Of a DNA stretch of 64,000 nucleotides, positions 35,342 through 47,271 are shown one piece after another (positions within the stretch are counted from its first letter, which is position 1; each line of letters starts with the position of its first letter). The translations under genes and the position numbers were made by a program. The notes below the pieces were generated by a model. It was not told the origin of the DNA. It searched no databases and saw only the letters and a list, made by a program, of their open reading frames with translations. Origin of the DNA: Adenanthera pavonina (taxonomy: Eukaryota > Streptophyta > Magnoliopsida > Fabales > Fabaceae); assembly GCA_026686845.1 (NCBI GenBank), contig JAIVEN010000023.1, positions 14,898,001 to 14,962,000 on the forward strand, read 5' to 3'.

Positions 35342-38138
35342 ATGGCCGGTAAAGGAGAGGGTCCTGCTATTGGGATCGATCTCGGAACGACGTACTCGTG
35401 CGTCGGAGTCTGGCAACATGACCGCGTTGAGATTATTGCCAACGACCAAGGTAACCGAACTACGCCATCTTACGTCGCATTCACCGACTCAGAGCGTTTG
35501 ATCGGTGATGCCGCTAAGAACCAGGTCGCCATGAACCCCACGAACACCGTCTTTGGTAAGATCTGCTACCCAACATTCCTTTCGTTGAGCTTTATATTCT
35601 TGACCTATTTTCTCTTTCAGATCCGAGTTATGTTGTTAGATTCATGATAATTACAGATGCCGGATATCAGTTTAGGGGTAATGGTAGTTAGATCAAGCAT
35701 TTTGAAACTACCAGCATTTGGTTAGTTATTCGCTGTCTTTGTTGTTTAATTTCAGGTATTTGCCTTTGTTGTTACTTGTCTCATAGAACGGATCTAAGTT
35801 TGCCGCGTTTTTTTATCTAAGATCTCTGTTTTCACCATATAGTCTTAATTTATGATTATGTTTATCTATGTGTTCCGTGACTCCTAAAGCATGTTTACAT
35901 GTCACGCAGTTATCTGTTACGACTTTTCACATTCAATATTATCTAGCGAAGTGACATATCCGTAAGTATTTTATGGAATTATGAGTCCTGCGTGAAATGA
36001 ATCGTTTTTAATGCCCACCTATACAATTTTGGAATTGCGCAGACTGAATCTATCATGAGGCTGAATGGTTTACGTTTACCACATATTGTTACGAGGTTTT
36101 TATTGTCCATGATAAAGTTGTTAGGCTCATGTTGGATCCCTTCGACCTAGTACATTTCCACTATGTTGGTTATACTAGTATTAAGTGGTCATTGATCGAT
36201 ATAGTGCTTTGCAGTGGCCAAAAAAGATAAATATAATGCTTTAAGTCTGATCATCTTGTTAGTGGATTGGAAGTATTCTTTTACTCGCATTAGAGTTTGC
36301 TTAATGCTTTGTATTGCTCAATTTCTCTTGTAATGAATTCATGGTTTTAAAAAAATTACCATGAAATAGAAGATTGACCTTGTGTTGTTGATTTTACAAT
36401 TTCAGATGCCAAGAGGTTGATTGGTCGTAGATTCAGCGATGCTTGTGTTCAAAGTGACATTAAGTTGTGGCCTTTTACGGTCATCTCCGGCCCTGGTGAC
36501 AAGCCAATGATTTCAGTCAACTACAAGGGTGAAGAGAAGCAGTTTGCTGCGGAAGAAATTTCATCAATGGTTCTGATGAAGATGCGTGAGATTGCTGAGG
36601 CCTACCTTGGCTCCACAATCAAGAACGCTGTTGTTACTGTCCCTGCTTACTTTAATGACTCCCAGCGTCAAGCTACTAAGGATGCTGGTGTTATTGCTGG
36701 TCTTAATGTCATGCGAATTATCAATGAGCCTACTGCTGCTGCCATTGCTTATGGGCTTGACAAGAAGGCATCAAGTGTTGGCGAGAAGAATGTCTTGATT
36801 TTTGATCTGGGTGGTGGTACTTTTGATGTTTCCTTACTAACTATTGAGGAGGGTATCTTTGAGGTTAAAGCCACAGCCGGGGACACTCATCTTGGAGGTG
36901 AGGATTTTGATAACCGGATGGTGAACCACTTTGCGCAGGAATTCAAGAGAAAACACAAGAAGGACATCAGTGGCAACCCCAGAGCACTTAGGAGGTTGAG
37001 AACTGCCTGTGAGAGGGCTAAAAGAACATTATCTTCTACTGCTCAGACTACCATTGAAATTGATTCCCTGTACGAGGGAATTGATTTCTATTCCCCCATC
37101 ACCCGAGCCAGATTTGAGGAGCTCAACATGGATCTCTTTAGAAAGTGTATGGAACCAGTTGAGAAATGTTTAAGAGACGCTAAGATGGACAAGAGGAGTG
37201 TTCACGATGTTGTGCTTGTTGGTGGATCCACTAGAATTCCCAAAGTTCAGCAACTTCTCCAAGATTTCTTTAATGGGAAGGAGCTGTGCAAGAGCATCAA
37301 TCCTGATGAGGCTGTTGCATACGGTGCTGCTGTCCAGGCTGCCATTTTAAGTGGTGAAGGCAATGAGAAGGTCCAGGATCTTCTGCTTTTGGACGTAACC
37401 CCACTCTCTCTTGGTTTGGAGACTGCTGGTGGGGTGATGACTGTGTTGATCCCCCGGAACACTACTATCCCAACGAAGAAAGAGCAGGTTTTCTCAACCT
37501 ATTCTGACAACCAGCCGGGTGTGTTGATCCAAGTATATGAAGGTGAGAGAACACGAACTCGAGATAACAACTTGCTGGGTAAGTTTGAGCTCTCTGGTAT
37601 TCCTCCTGCTCCCAGAGGTGTCCCACAAATTACGGTGTGCTTTGACATTGATGCCAATGGTATATTGAATGTCTCTGCCGAGGATAAAACTACGGGCCAG
37701 AAGAACAAGATCACCATTACAAATGATAAGGGTAGATTATCAAAGGAGGAGATAGAGAAGATGGTTCAAGAGGCTGAGAAGTACAAATCTGAGGATGAAG
37801 AGCACAAGAAAAAGGTTGAAGCAAAGAATGCATTGGAGAACTATGCATACAACATGAGGAACACCGTGAGGGATGAGAAAATTGGAGGAAAACTTGCTCC
37901 AGCTGACAAGAAGAAGATCGAAGATGCCATTGAGCAAGCTGTCCAGTGGCTAGACGGCAACCAGCTCGCGGAGGCGGATGAGTTTGAAGATAAGATGAAG
38001 GAATTGGAAAGCATCTGCAACCCTATCATCGCCAAGATGTACCAGGGTGGTGCTGGTCCGGACATGGGTGCTGCCATGGATGACGATGTTCCTTCGGCCC
38101 CAAGTGGTGCTGGCCCCAAGATTGAGGAAGTGGACTAG
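35342..38138 (+). CDS. Cytosolic/nuclear heat shock cognate 70 (HSP70), two exons
   Basis: Exon 1 is 35342-35555 and exon 2 36406-38138, with an 850-bp GT-AG intron. The split codon gives VFD then AKRLIGRRFSD, the classical intron position of plant HSC70 genes. Product 648 residues, the normal length. ATP-driven chaperone with an N-terminal nucleotide-binding domain (about 1-385) and a substrate-binding domain with helical lid. Signatures: GIDLGTTYSCVGVW near residue 10, IFDLGGGTFDVSLLTIEEG near 200, VLVGGSTRIPKVQQLL near 340. The C-terminus IEEVD is the TPR co-chaperone docking motif of cytosolic forms. No ER signal or organelle transit peptide. The start ATG follows a short leader and a perfect heat-shock element. 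Intact. Confidence 0.98.
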
Positions 38139-38459
38139 ATATTGTTGGTCTTGGTTTTGCATCTGGTTTATTTGGAGGTTCTTATCTTGTGTCCCAAAGA
38201 CTGATTTTCTTCTGACCTTTGGCTTTGCTGCGTAAGCCACTTTTAGTTCGAGTTTTGTTTTTGTTGGTTTTCATTGGATAGGCCGCAGGATTATTATTTA
38301 CTACTATTTTGCTTTGGAGATACTCTCCTTAATTGGGTTGTTGGAAATTTTTTATTTTGAAAAGAATTTAGAATTATCAATTGATTGATAATTTGCATTT
38401 TTTGTTTTTGACTTTTGAATTATCATTAACATATTTTATATGAATTCGAACGTGGTTTT
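38139..38459. other. HSP70 3' UTR and downstream spacer
   Basis: T-rich 3' UTR; no other feature seen. Confidence 0.5.
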
Positions 38460-38791
38460 TTAACAGAATCAGAGCACCCGTTTCAAGATGTTATTGACGA
38501 GACATCTAGAATCTTATGTAGGAATTGGAATGTATCCCTAAAATTAATGTATTGGGAGGTTAACCAATGTGCTCATAATTTAGCTAGATAAGCTCAAGAT
38601 ATATCTAATGCTTTTTGCACCTTTGATCATTTACCATCCTATTGTTTGAAGGTGGTGAATGAAGAATGGATGATATAAATATTTTGTCTCCATATAGGTG
38701 GTGAATGATGAAAAGATGTTATAAATGTGGTGTCCTTGTAAATTTTTTCTTGAGTTTTTTTGGTTAGGATCCATTCATCCAAAAAAAAAAA
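38460..38791 (+). pseudogene. LINE-type RNase H domain relic with poly(A) tail
   Basis: With a few lesions the sequence reads HPFQDVIDETSRILCRNWNV, then YWEVNQCAHNLAR, then AQDISNAFCTFDHLP. The YREANQCADALAR-like string is characteristic of the C-terminal RNase H domain of plant non-LTR retrotransposons and their domesticated relatives. The block ends in GGATCCATTCATCC and an 11-base A run (38781-38791), as expected for the 3' end of a 5'-truncated LINE. No flanking duplication was found. Confidence 0.65.
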
Positions 38792-40537
38792 GGTGGAAGA
38801 TAATGATTGTCTTTTAAGTGTTTTTGTGAAAAATTATTTTTATTTTCACTTCGTTTTTCAAAATAAGAGGGGTTAAAAACGAAAAAAAAAAATTTCAATG
38901 AGAGGAGGATCCATGAAAGTTAACGTCAAAAGATCCCAGTTGTGAAATGAAAGGGACATCCCCGAGGAAGAAGCGCTAGTGGGGCCCGACTTTACATTGT
39001 CATGACGGCCAATAGGGAAAAAAAGAAAAAGGAAAAATGAAAAATACCAAAAAAAACAGGACAGGTTGTTGTGGTAAATATTCCAAACACGGAAACGAAA
39101 GGAGTTAGGCAGGTTATAGCAAAATACTCCATACACGGAGACGAGAGTGGTTTCGTTGACAGCAGGCTTTGCATCTCGGAATATTCTGTACCCTTGGATT
39201 CCTGGGCATCAGCATCTTTTATAATTATATAATCCGTGTAATTTGATTTTTATCAATTTAAATATATTATTAATGTTATTAAGTTCAATATTTTTAAAAT
39301 TTTCAAAGAATGATACAGAAATAACAGCAATAATCTAAATTTAAATTTTTTAAGAGATGATGAATCAAATTAAACATTTTTTAAAAAAACAATAAAATTT
39401 ATACCATCAAAAGAAAACTTTAAGCTGAATTTGAAGGTGTAAACCATAAAAATTGAAGGTGTACTGAAACCAACTTTCTTTGAAAAAAATTAACCAAATA
39501 TGCAGCTAAGCTGAATTTTTATTTTAATTTTAAGAAATATGAACTATTTAAATATAATATGAACAGTGTTTTTTTAAAAAAATAATGTCAACATAACATA
39601 AACAGTTGATAATGATATAATCGAATATGCCATTAGGAGGTCAAGGTCCCAGTGCTTAAGAGGCCCATCATCTGTGTTCTACACCTGCAACCGAACATTG
39701 ACATGTCGGAGTATTTTCCTGTGTTTCTCAGCCTACACCAACAGCATCGACTTCAAGCTTTGCCTCCCAAAATAATTATCATCCCATTGTACTCATTATT
39801 TTTTTATTATACATATTTAAATTATATCATTCATTCTTCATATGCATAATATTACACGAAATAAAAAATTGTTGAGCCCGTCACATTCATTTTACTAAGC
39901 CGGTGTTGACTTTTTAGTCTTCACATTCGTTTTGGTGTGATATTTAAAGTACCCCATTGCCTAGTCTCAACTCTTCTATTCGTTTGAAAAACAAAAGTTC
40001 TTTTTAGATTAGATTATCCATAATTGGTTATGAGATAAATAATTATATAAAAAATAATTTATATTTAAATATATTTAGCTTATAAATGATTTTAAAAAAA
40101 AAGAAGCATGTTTAAATTTTTAGTATTTAAAAAATAAAATAAATAATTATAGATGGATAAATAATTATTATAAACAAAAAAACCAACTTATTCCATAATC
40201 ACTTATTTGGGACATAAATACTAATTAAAAAATTGGTATATCTAGTAACTTTGCAAAATAAACATTTATATTCTCCCATAAGTGGTTATTTTGTGTGTCC
40301 AAACAGTCTGTGAGTGGGTAAACAGGCGTCAGAATGTGGGAATTGACGATGTATGTGTGACTGCTTATTCAACAAATGCCACTCTTAGCATTTCATAAAA
40401 TGCCCGATCCTCAATCTCATTGACCGAGACCACACATGCGAGCACCACATTGCATTATAGATTTCACAGAATATAAGTTATTAGAACAATGATGAAACAA
40501 GGACCATCCTAGCAGGTGACAATCCTAACAAATTTTC
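38792..40537. other. Intergenic, between the LINE tail and the HSP20-like gene
   Basis: No coding sequence recognised. 38870-39200 is less AT-rich and contains GGAATATTCTG near 39178, a two-unit HSE-like word without an adjacent gene. 39650-39850 has a short open frame without family resemblance. The right end carries the 3' UTR of the HSP20-like gene. Confidence 0.4.
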
Positions 40538-41983
40538 TCAAGTCAACTTCAGATCATTCCCACCTAGATGAGGACGAAGACAAACACGCACTTCGTGCTC
40601 TTGAGGTTCTGCGCTAAGTTTTGGCACCATAATCTCAAGCACCGATCCTGGCCCGTCATAGTATGCTTCTATGTTAGCATCTTCGGGAATTCTTGTCGAC
40701 AGTGCAACTTCTCTTACAAACTCTCCGGGAGGGCAGTGCTCGCAGGATGGATCAGAAAGCTTGAACGTTCTGTCATGTCTCTTGATAAATTGCTTTCCAG
40801 ATGTGCTCACGCAGGACACCTTTATGATCCCTCGAGTGAGAGTGTTCCTCCAAGAGACTTTCACGCTCCCAAGATCCACAAAGGGCAAGCTGATAATTAT
40901 CAGGTAGCTTTCTTCGTCCTCGTAGATTGTTTTTGCAGCTGTAACTGGTCCATAAACATTCTTCATCACCCCACTAAAGTCATTCAACCAGTGTGGCTCA
41001 CTAGGATGCATTTCTATGTCTGGAATCCGATCTGATGGAGGATTCACAGCCAAGTAGCATTCCTCTTCGTTCCCATGGGGGAAAAAGTCCTTCCTCCTCT
41101 TGCTGCCCACGGAAGATAGGTCCATACCATCACCATTACTGTGGTTAGATGGATGAGTGGATAAATTCAGCCCAGATCCATTCAGCAGTTTCTTTGAGTG
41201 TGGATTTGGAGCATTCTTGATTGAGGGGGGCGGTCTCTCGAGCTCAAAATCCGTGTTGGGGAGATTTCTCCAGGAACTGAAATCACTTGCTTCACGAGGG
41301 ATGGTGAAATTCAAGTCTCTGCCTGTGAGTTCCATCCACCTTTTCCGATCATCCTCATCAAGACCCATGAGATTGGGTGATGGAACAACTTCAATGCCAT
41401 GCAGACACTGGGGGTTTGAGAGTCCCCTGTAATGTTTTCGTTGCATCCGGTGGGATCGAACAAAACCCTTGTCCACGCTAAATGGAAACGGACGCTCTCC
41501 TTGGCGAGAATGACCGTTCATGTAGCTCCTCAGCTGCATCTTACCCAGTGCATTCTCTGGCCTCTCCTTGAAAACCCACATGTACATGTTTTCCATGTCA
41601 TGTTGAACCATGAAAACATCCAGCTTGAGATCTGATTTGTCAAACCCTGAAACACCATTGCTGTCCCTGATAATCTTGGCCTTAGACTTGTCATTTAGTG
41701 CAGGCTTGAAGTAAAAACTGAAGAAGAACCATGCACCCCAAATGCTATCAACCCGCTTGGCAAATTTCCTTCCACTTTTGGGGATGTTGAGGAAACTCTC
41801 CGTCTCATAACCTTGAGTGCCAAGACCAACATCTAAAATATCACAAGGATCAGAATTCCATGGCTGTGGTGGAGGACTGCGCTCAGCTGAAAGGGGCAAA
41901 TTGATATCTGGTGGACCTGAAAGTATGATCTGACGATTCATCTCCAAATCGAGTTCCTCGTGGGAAGAAGCACTTGAATCCAT
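40538..41983 (-). CDS. HSP20-like chaperone superfamily protein (481 aa)
   Basis: Uninterrupted 481-codon frame starting at a true ATG (41981-41983; MDSSASSHEELDLEMN). The C-terminal part, residues about 350-457, is an alpha-crystallin-type fold: YLIIISLPFVDLGSVKVSW, then RGIIKVSC, then FVREVALSTRIPEDANIEAY and LEIMVPKL. The long N-terminal part (SIWGAWFFFSFYFKPAL, FMVQHDMENMYMWVFKERPE, DEDDRKRWMELTGRDLNF) is a plant-specific extension also present in the Arabidopsis At1g20870 type (recalled). It differs from ordinary small HSPs (150-200 residues) by this extension and by the lack of a clear I-x-I tail. Role unknown; related plant alpha-crystallin proteins take part in nuclear DNA-demethylation complexes, but that function cannot be assigned from sequence. 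Two upstream short frames may regulate it. Confidence 0.88.
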   Translation of the reverse strand: MDSSASSHEELDLEMNRQIILSGPPDINLPLSAERSPPPQPWNSDPCDILDVGLGTQGYETESFLNIPKSGRKFAKRVDSIWGAWFFFSFYFKPALNDKSKAKIIRDSNGVSGFDKSDLKLDVFMVQHDMENMYMWVFKERPENALGKMQLRSYMNGHSRQGERPFPFSVDKGFVRSHRMQRKHYRGLSNPQCLHGIEVVPSPNLMGLDEDDRKRWMELTGRDLNFTIPREASDFSSWRNLPNTDFELERPPPSIKNAPNPHSKKLLNGSGLNLSTHPSNHSNGDGMDLSSVGSKRRKDFFPHGNEEECYLAVNPPSDRIPDIEMHPSEPHWLNDFSGVMKNVYGPVTAAKTIYEDEESYLIIISLPFVDLGSVKVSWRNTLTRGIIKVSCVSTSGKQFIKRHDRTFKLSDPSCEHCPPGEFVREVALSTRIPEDANIEAYYDGPGSVLEIMVPKLSAEPQEHEVRVCLRPHLGGNDLKLT

Positions 41984-42033
41984 GGATAATGATGATTCTC
42001 CATAGACAAAGATGTGAGACGAGAATCGCCCAT
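41938..42033 (-). other. Upstream open frame overlapping the HSP20-like start (31 codons)
   Basis: An ATG at 42031-42033 opens a 31-codon frame that passes the main ATG (41983) in another frame and stops at 41938. If present in the mRNA it would compete with the main start. Whether an intron removes it is unknown. Confidence 0.35.
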
Positions 42034-42034
42034 A

Positions 42035-42085
42035 CTAGCTCATCTCGATGATGAGTTCTATTGCTGGTCGGTTCAATGATGCCAT
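42035..42085 (-). other. Upstream open frame of 16 codons before the HSP20-like gene
   Basis: ATG at 42083-42085, product MASLNRPAIELIIEMS, stop at 42035, one base before the next upstream ATG. Leader membership is inferred. Confidence 0.3.
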
Positions 42086-45000
42086 CGCAAAAACAATTCA
42101 AGGAAACAACCTCATGAAAACCTTCATATTAATCCCCACTATATCTCCCCTCCATCAAAGCCCTAGATTTATCAGTCAGATAAGAAAAGAAAAAAGAAAA
42201 ACCTCACACACCCACATAAAATGAAAAAAAAAAAGGAAACAGAAAAGAAATTATAGAATCCAACAAGATAATTCTGTCGAATAACCTATCAGATAAAGCA
42301 GAAGAACGTCTGCACACACTCAAATACTTTCTTTTTCTTTTTAAATTACGGTTCTATAGAGGAAGAAAGGGCAAGATAAGGAACAAACACAGAAAGGGCG
42401 TAATATATATATATATATCTTCAATCTCTGCCCAGGGGGAGAGAGAGGAAGAGGTTTTGAAAAACGCTACAGGAAAACTACATCTGAACCAGGGCCAAGG
42501 ATTTCCATGAATCCTCCAAAATCAGGTGAGAAACACAGAATCAAGACCATCAGATCCATAAAGAAGAAATCCGAATACTATATCTTTTCGCACGAAATAT
42601 TCTTTGAAAACTGGAAAAAAAGACTACTAAAAATACAAACACCTAATAAGAAAAATCAAAGGGGATCTTCAAAAATTACCTTTTAGGATAAGCATCGGAG
42701 AAGCGCGAAGAAGAGGAACATCCACAGCCGACGATGATGATTTTATCCATCAAGTCATCGACAACCATATTTTCCACTAAAGACCCTTCACTCTATATTT
42801 AATTTTCAAGGAAAACAAAAAACCTAGTTTTCTTCTCGTTTCTTCTTCTTCTTCTTCGATCGGTCAAAAGAAACAGAGAAGAGCGTCAAAGGGGTGAATG
42901 GAAGGAGAAAACTAAAGAGGAGGGTTCCGTCTCAATATAACGACAGGTTTCCCAGGATAAAGCCTCCACTAGATAGCACAACAACATACCACCACCATCT
43001 GGTACCCTCGTTTATTGACGGTGACGGTGCACTCTTGAGTTGCTCATTTCCAGTATATTAGAAAAACAAAGTTTCTTTCTTTAATTTAGACTTGTTCAAG
43101 TGGTCGGGAAAGAGACAAGCAGTTCATAATATATCAAACGAAGTTATTAAATGAAATAGAAAGTAGCCACTAATATTTGATATTCAGAGTGTTATTATGA
43201 TTCTGTGTTCTTCTCAATAATGAGCATTGTGTATTTATTTCTAAAATGAAAGTTAATTTGGACCATTCATTCCGACTTTCGACAGTTTAATTTTAAATTC
43301 TTTTATTATTAATTTTTTAGTTGGTATTTTATTTTTTTATAATAACAATTAAAAAATATTTTTATTTGATATTTTGCTCAAGTTAAAATTAAAAATATTT
43401 AAGAAATTTTGAATAAAATAAAATAAAATTTGGATGAAGGGTTGGAATTTGAGATGGGAAGAAAACTAGAAAAAAAAAAAGAAAGAGAGAAAGTGTTCGG
43501 GAGGGAGGATGGCCACCAATGAGTGATAATGTGGTTTTCATTGGTGGGATGTGGCTATCAGATGGATGATAAGGGAAAGTGGGATTACTTTAGCAGTGTG
43601 AGTGTTGTGTTGGTTTCTTTTAAGATTTCTTTTTTTTTTTTTGGGCTTTCATTTCCATTTCTTTGTATTTCCCAGTTTGAGAAAGGTAAGGCCCATTATC
43701 TTGTTTTTAATTTGCATAATTGCTGCCTTTTCCTTTTCTTCCCCAGAACACTACTACGTTATTATAGTTTAATATATGGGTGTGTGTGTGTGTGTGTGTC
43801 TATAACCCACAATGTTCAGTGCCACCACAAATAATTGAGAATTAAAAAAAAAAAAAAGGCATTTGGGCTTCGGCTTTTAAGAATTTTTTTCCCTTTTCCA
43901 TGTGAGGACAAATTGACAATGTCACCTAGTAAGTCACAAACAATTTTTGTAAATTAAATATCCATTAAACTTTGAATTCTCAAGTGTTTATGTGAACATA
44001 CCATTTTTTTTTTAAAGGAGTGGCTTTATCAATGGGTGATGAAAGGACAACTCGAAAACGATGGGGGAAAGATCTAAGAAGAGAAAGGAAGAGTAATTAA
44101 TGTAATGATTAAGGAAGAGAGGGGGGATGGACTTGGAACAAGGAAAACAACGAGGCCACTTAGGTGAAACGAAAATGGGAACGAGAAATAATATATTGTG
44201 AATATCATATTTCATATACAATATAATTTTTTTTTTGACAACTATAACAAATTATATCATCTACCAAACCCAGAATTTATATCTCATCTTTCATACACAT
44301 AGGGTCTGACTCTGATATCTAATCAATATATGTATGATAAAATTTATTATGAATAGTACTATTTGTAAGTCACACATAAAATCATTAATTTTCAGATTTC
44401 ATATAATACTAAGAAAAATATGTCTAATTATAAATATATTTGAAAAAAAAAGCAGAGAGAGTTAAAAGATGTGATAAAGAGTTGATGGTGGCTGGGATTA
44501 CAGATCATGCTGATGCAACGGCTTCCCCTTTTTTAATTTTTCTTCAGAAAGCCGTAGAGGCACTCTCATCTTCCGTAACACTTATACGCACTTTCGTTAT
44601 TCGTACTCCGTACGAGGTATCTCCCTGTTGGGCCTCAGCTTGCGTCGGCCCATTCTCACCCACGCTCTTCACGCTCTTATCATATATGAATACCAACATT
44701 ACATTTCCCTATTTTAATTTCCACAAATTTCTAAACAACACCATCATGTTTTCTATTATAAAAACATACTATTAATACTTTTTTATATCCAAAGTTAAAA
44801 TATATTCTACACTTATTTTTTATGAAAACATTAAATATTGTAATAAAAAATGAATCACTTAGAATTTTCATGAATTAAATTCAAATTATATAAATCCCTC
44901 ATTTATTTTAAAAATATTTACAAAACTCACGCGAAATCATTTAAAAAAATTAAATATTTATTTTTATCCATCTAGTTATGTTATTTAAACATTAAATATT

Positions 45001-45712
45001 GAATATGTTAGTGAGGGAATAAAAATATATTAAAACATGAAATAGCTTTTTATTATATGAGATATTTATGTGTTTTAAAAATAAAAAAGAATTTTGTTAT
45101 TTCAACGTCATTGACGGGAAAAATTATATACACCATTCTTATCGCAATATATATTTTAATATATATATATATATAAACAAAAAATATAGGCATATATAAT
45201 CATGAGAAATATTAATCAAATTTCTTACCACTTAATGAGACGTCAATTAATATTATTTTCTACATATACTAAGGTTTCCAATATAAGAGAAACCCAACCG
45301 CTTACCAACTCCACTTGGTAGAATATCGATAAAAATGCCATACCCGCTTTGAAGCCAAGGGCGCGCATGCAGACTTACTGGACAATTGAATGTTTTCTAC
45401 TCACATAGCGTGAGCAAAGTTAACTAACAAATTTGTGCTCCGATTTGTTTCCTAATAAATCATATATTTGATAAAATAGTAACTTTATCAAAAAAAAATT
45501 TATTCATATTTTAATATTGAAGAATCTATATTTATATAGTTTTTATATAATAAAAAAATGTATAACATTAAGCACTTTTTCTTTTTCTAAAAAGAATAGA
45601 TGAGTGGGGTTCTTAAAATTAATCAGATCAGAATATGGACGGGCTGAATCGTAAACTTCTCCACCTACAGCTCACTTTTATACAACTAGTCTTAATGTTA
45701 AGTAACTAAATA
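42086..45712. other. Intergenic; probable leader/promoter of the HSP20-like gene, then AT-rich DNA
   Basis: 42086-43050 is moderately GC-rich with pyrimidine-rich tracts on the minus strand and probably holds the promoter and leader (perhaps with an intron) of the HSP20-like gene. 43050-45712 is AT-rich without recognised coding sequence. A (GT)n run lies at 43780-43799. Confidence 0.4.
43780..43799. repeat. (GT)n microsatellite
   Basis: About 10 GT units. Confidence 0.9.
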
Positions 45713-45974
45713 CTCTATTACTTTTATATATAAGATTTTTTATCCTAATTTTAAATATAGGATCATTTACAATATGTGAGAAAATATTTATTATTTATTT
45801 TTAAAGAATGTCCCTATTTAATGTATCTTAAAGAGAGAGATAAAGATTAAAGAAAGGTAGTTTTGGAAAAATATTATAATTTTTAGAGAAAACAATATGG
45901 TTAATTAATTTTATCTCCCCTCCTTAATCCACATGATTCGGTTAAAAGAGTCTTATATTAAGAACCGGATGGAG
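45713..45974. mobile_element. Stowaway-like MITE (262 bp), inverted orientation
   Basis: Left CTCTATTACTTTTATATATAAG; the inverse of the right end is CTCCATCCGGTTCTTAATAT. TA flanks at 45711-45712 and 45975-45976. Its right half, inverted, shares the TTTTAACCGAATCA block with the MITE starting at 46019, so the two are the same family in opposite orientation, 44 bp apart. Confidence 0.8.
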
Positions 45975-46018
45975 TAGTAAATACCCTAATACTAGATTTT
46001 ACTACATGTCCTATAATA

Positions 46019-46286
46019 CTCCCTTTGATTTTAATATAAGGTCCTTTTAACCGAATCACACGGATTAAGAATTGGAATTAAAACTAATTAATTATCTCAA
46101 TTTCTTTAAAAATCTCAATATTTTTCTAAAACTATTATTATTTAATCTCTTTCTCTTTAAATATATTAAATAAAAATATTTTTTAAAAAATATATAATAA
46201 ATATTATTTTATAGATTATAAATAATTTTATATTTAGATTCAGAATAAAAAATTATATATATATATATATATATGATTGGAGAGAG
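46019..46286. mobile_element. Stowaway-like MITE (268 bp)
   Basis: Left CTCCCTTTGATTTTAATATA; the inverse of the right end is CTCTCTCCAATCATATATAT. TA flanks at 46017-46018 and 46287-46288. Confidence 0.8.
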
Positions 46287-46473
46287 TAGTAATATTTTAA
46301 TCCGCATACGGTAACACATTTCTAAAGTCGTCTCATTTTCATCTGTTGCGTAGCTGGGTATTCAACACGTGTTCTTCATTTATATTGTTTTTGATAAATC
46401 CAACGTTGTCGGAACCCATTTAACGTTGAACCGCATTCAACGCTCTCCAAGATTTAATAATTTAATTACCATA

Positions 46474-46742
46474 CTCGCTTATTCATATTATCATGATTTG
46501 TAAAATCTTTTTAATTAAATTATATGAATTAAGAATTAGAATTAAAATTAATTAATTTTTTTAATTTTTTAAAAAATCTTAATATTTTTTTAAAATTATT
46601 CTTATTTAATATTTTTTTCTTTTTGAATACATTAAATAAGAATATTTTTTTAGAAATATATAATAAATATTAATTTGTATATTGTAAAAGGTTTTATTTT
46701 TAGGATCAGGGTAAAAAATCTTATATATAGGACCGGAGGTAG
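46474..46742. mobile_element. Stowaway-like MITE (269 bp)
   Basis: Left CTCGCTTATTCATATTATCA; the inverse of the right end is CTACCTCCGGTCCTATATAT. TA flanks at 46472-46473 and 46743-46744. The inside matches the element at 46019 (GAATTAAGAATTAGAATTAA block). Confidence 0.8.
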
Positions 46743-47269
46743 TATAAAATATTTTATATGATAAATTTTTAATCTAAAATATAAGACATTAGATATTTCT
46801 CTTTTTATTTTATCTCTATCTCTAATACTTCATCTCTCCTCATTTATAACCCTACAATGATGATAATAAAATAGGGTACTCCCTCTATTCCAATTTATAA
46901 TACACTTTTAACTACCACATACAAACCAATACAATAATTAGTAACTAAAATTTTTTTTTATCTTTTCTCAAATTACCTTCATTAAATGCATTACAAGTGA
47001 AATATTTTAATAAAAAATAATTATTTAGATCTATTAAATAGGGGTAATCTTGAAAAGAAAAGAAAAAGTATACTATGTAATCCATAAGGTGCATTATATT
47101 TTGAAACATAAATTTCTAAAAAAAGTACACTATATAGCGGAACAGAGAGAGTATTGAATAAGGGTAAAATAAAAAGTGGATACTTTTTGTATTGATTTTA
47201 GGTGACAAGTGATTTTCTTAATATGTGTGTAATTAATATAAAATGTTTTATAATATAGATCAGAGGAAG
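46743..47269. mobile_element. Stowaway-like MITE interrupted by a second MITE
   Basis: Same family as 20605-20871: shared blocks are AAAATATAAGAC/GCATYAGATATTT near the left end and AAGTGATTTTCTTAATATG and TAATTAATA near the right. The right end (inverse CTTCCTCTGATCTATATTAT) is followed by TA at 47270-47271. The left end abuts the preceding MITE and looks trimmed. The host is split at a TA by the element 46879-47151. Confidence 0.7.
46879..47151. mobile_element. Nested Stowaway-like MITE (273 bp)
   Basis: Left CTCCCTCTATTCCAATTTAT; the inverse of the right end is CTCTCTCTGTTCCGCTATAT. TA on both sides (46877-46878, 47152-47153). The host MITE continues on either side, so this copy is younger than its host. 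Confidence 0.85.
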
Positions 47270-47271
47270 TA

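Noticed and set aside
39170..39200. Second heat-shock element near 39178
   Set aside because: Only two units and no gene start nearby.
44440..44775. 111-codon open frame
   Set aside because: No motif, no splice or promoter context, mixed composition.
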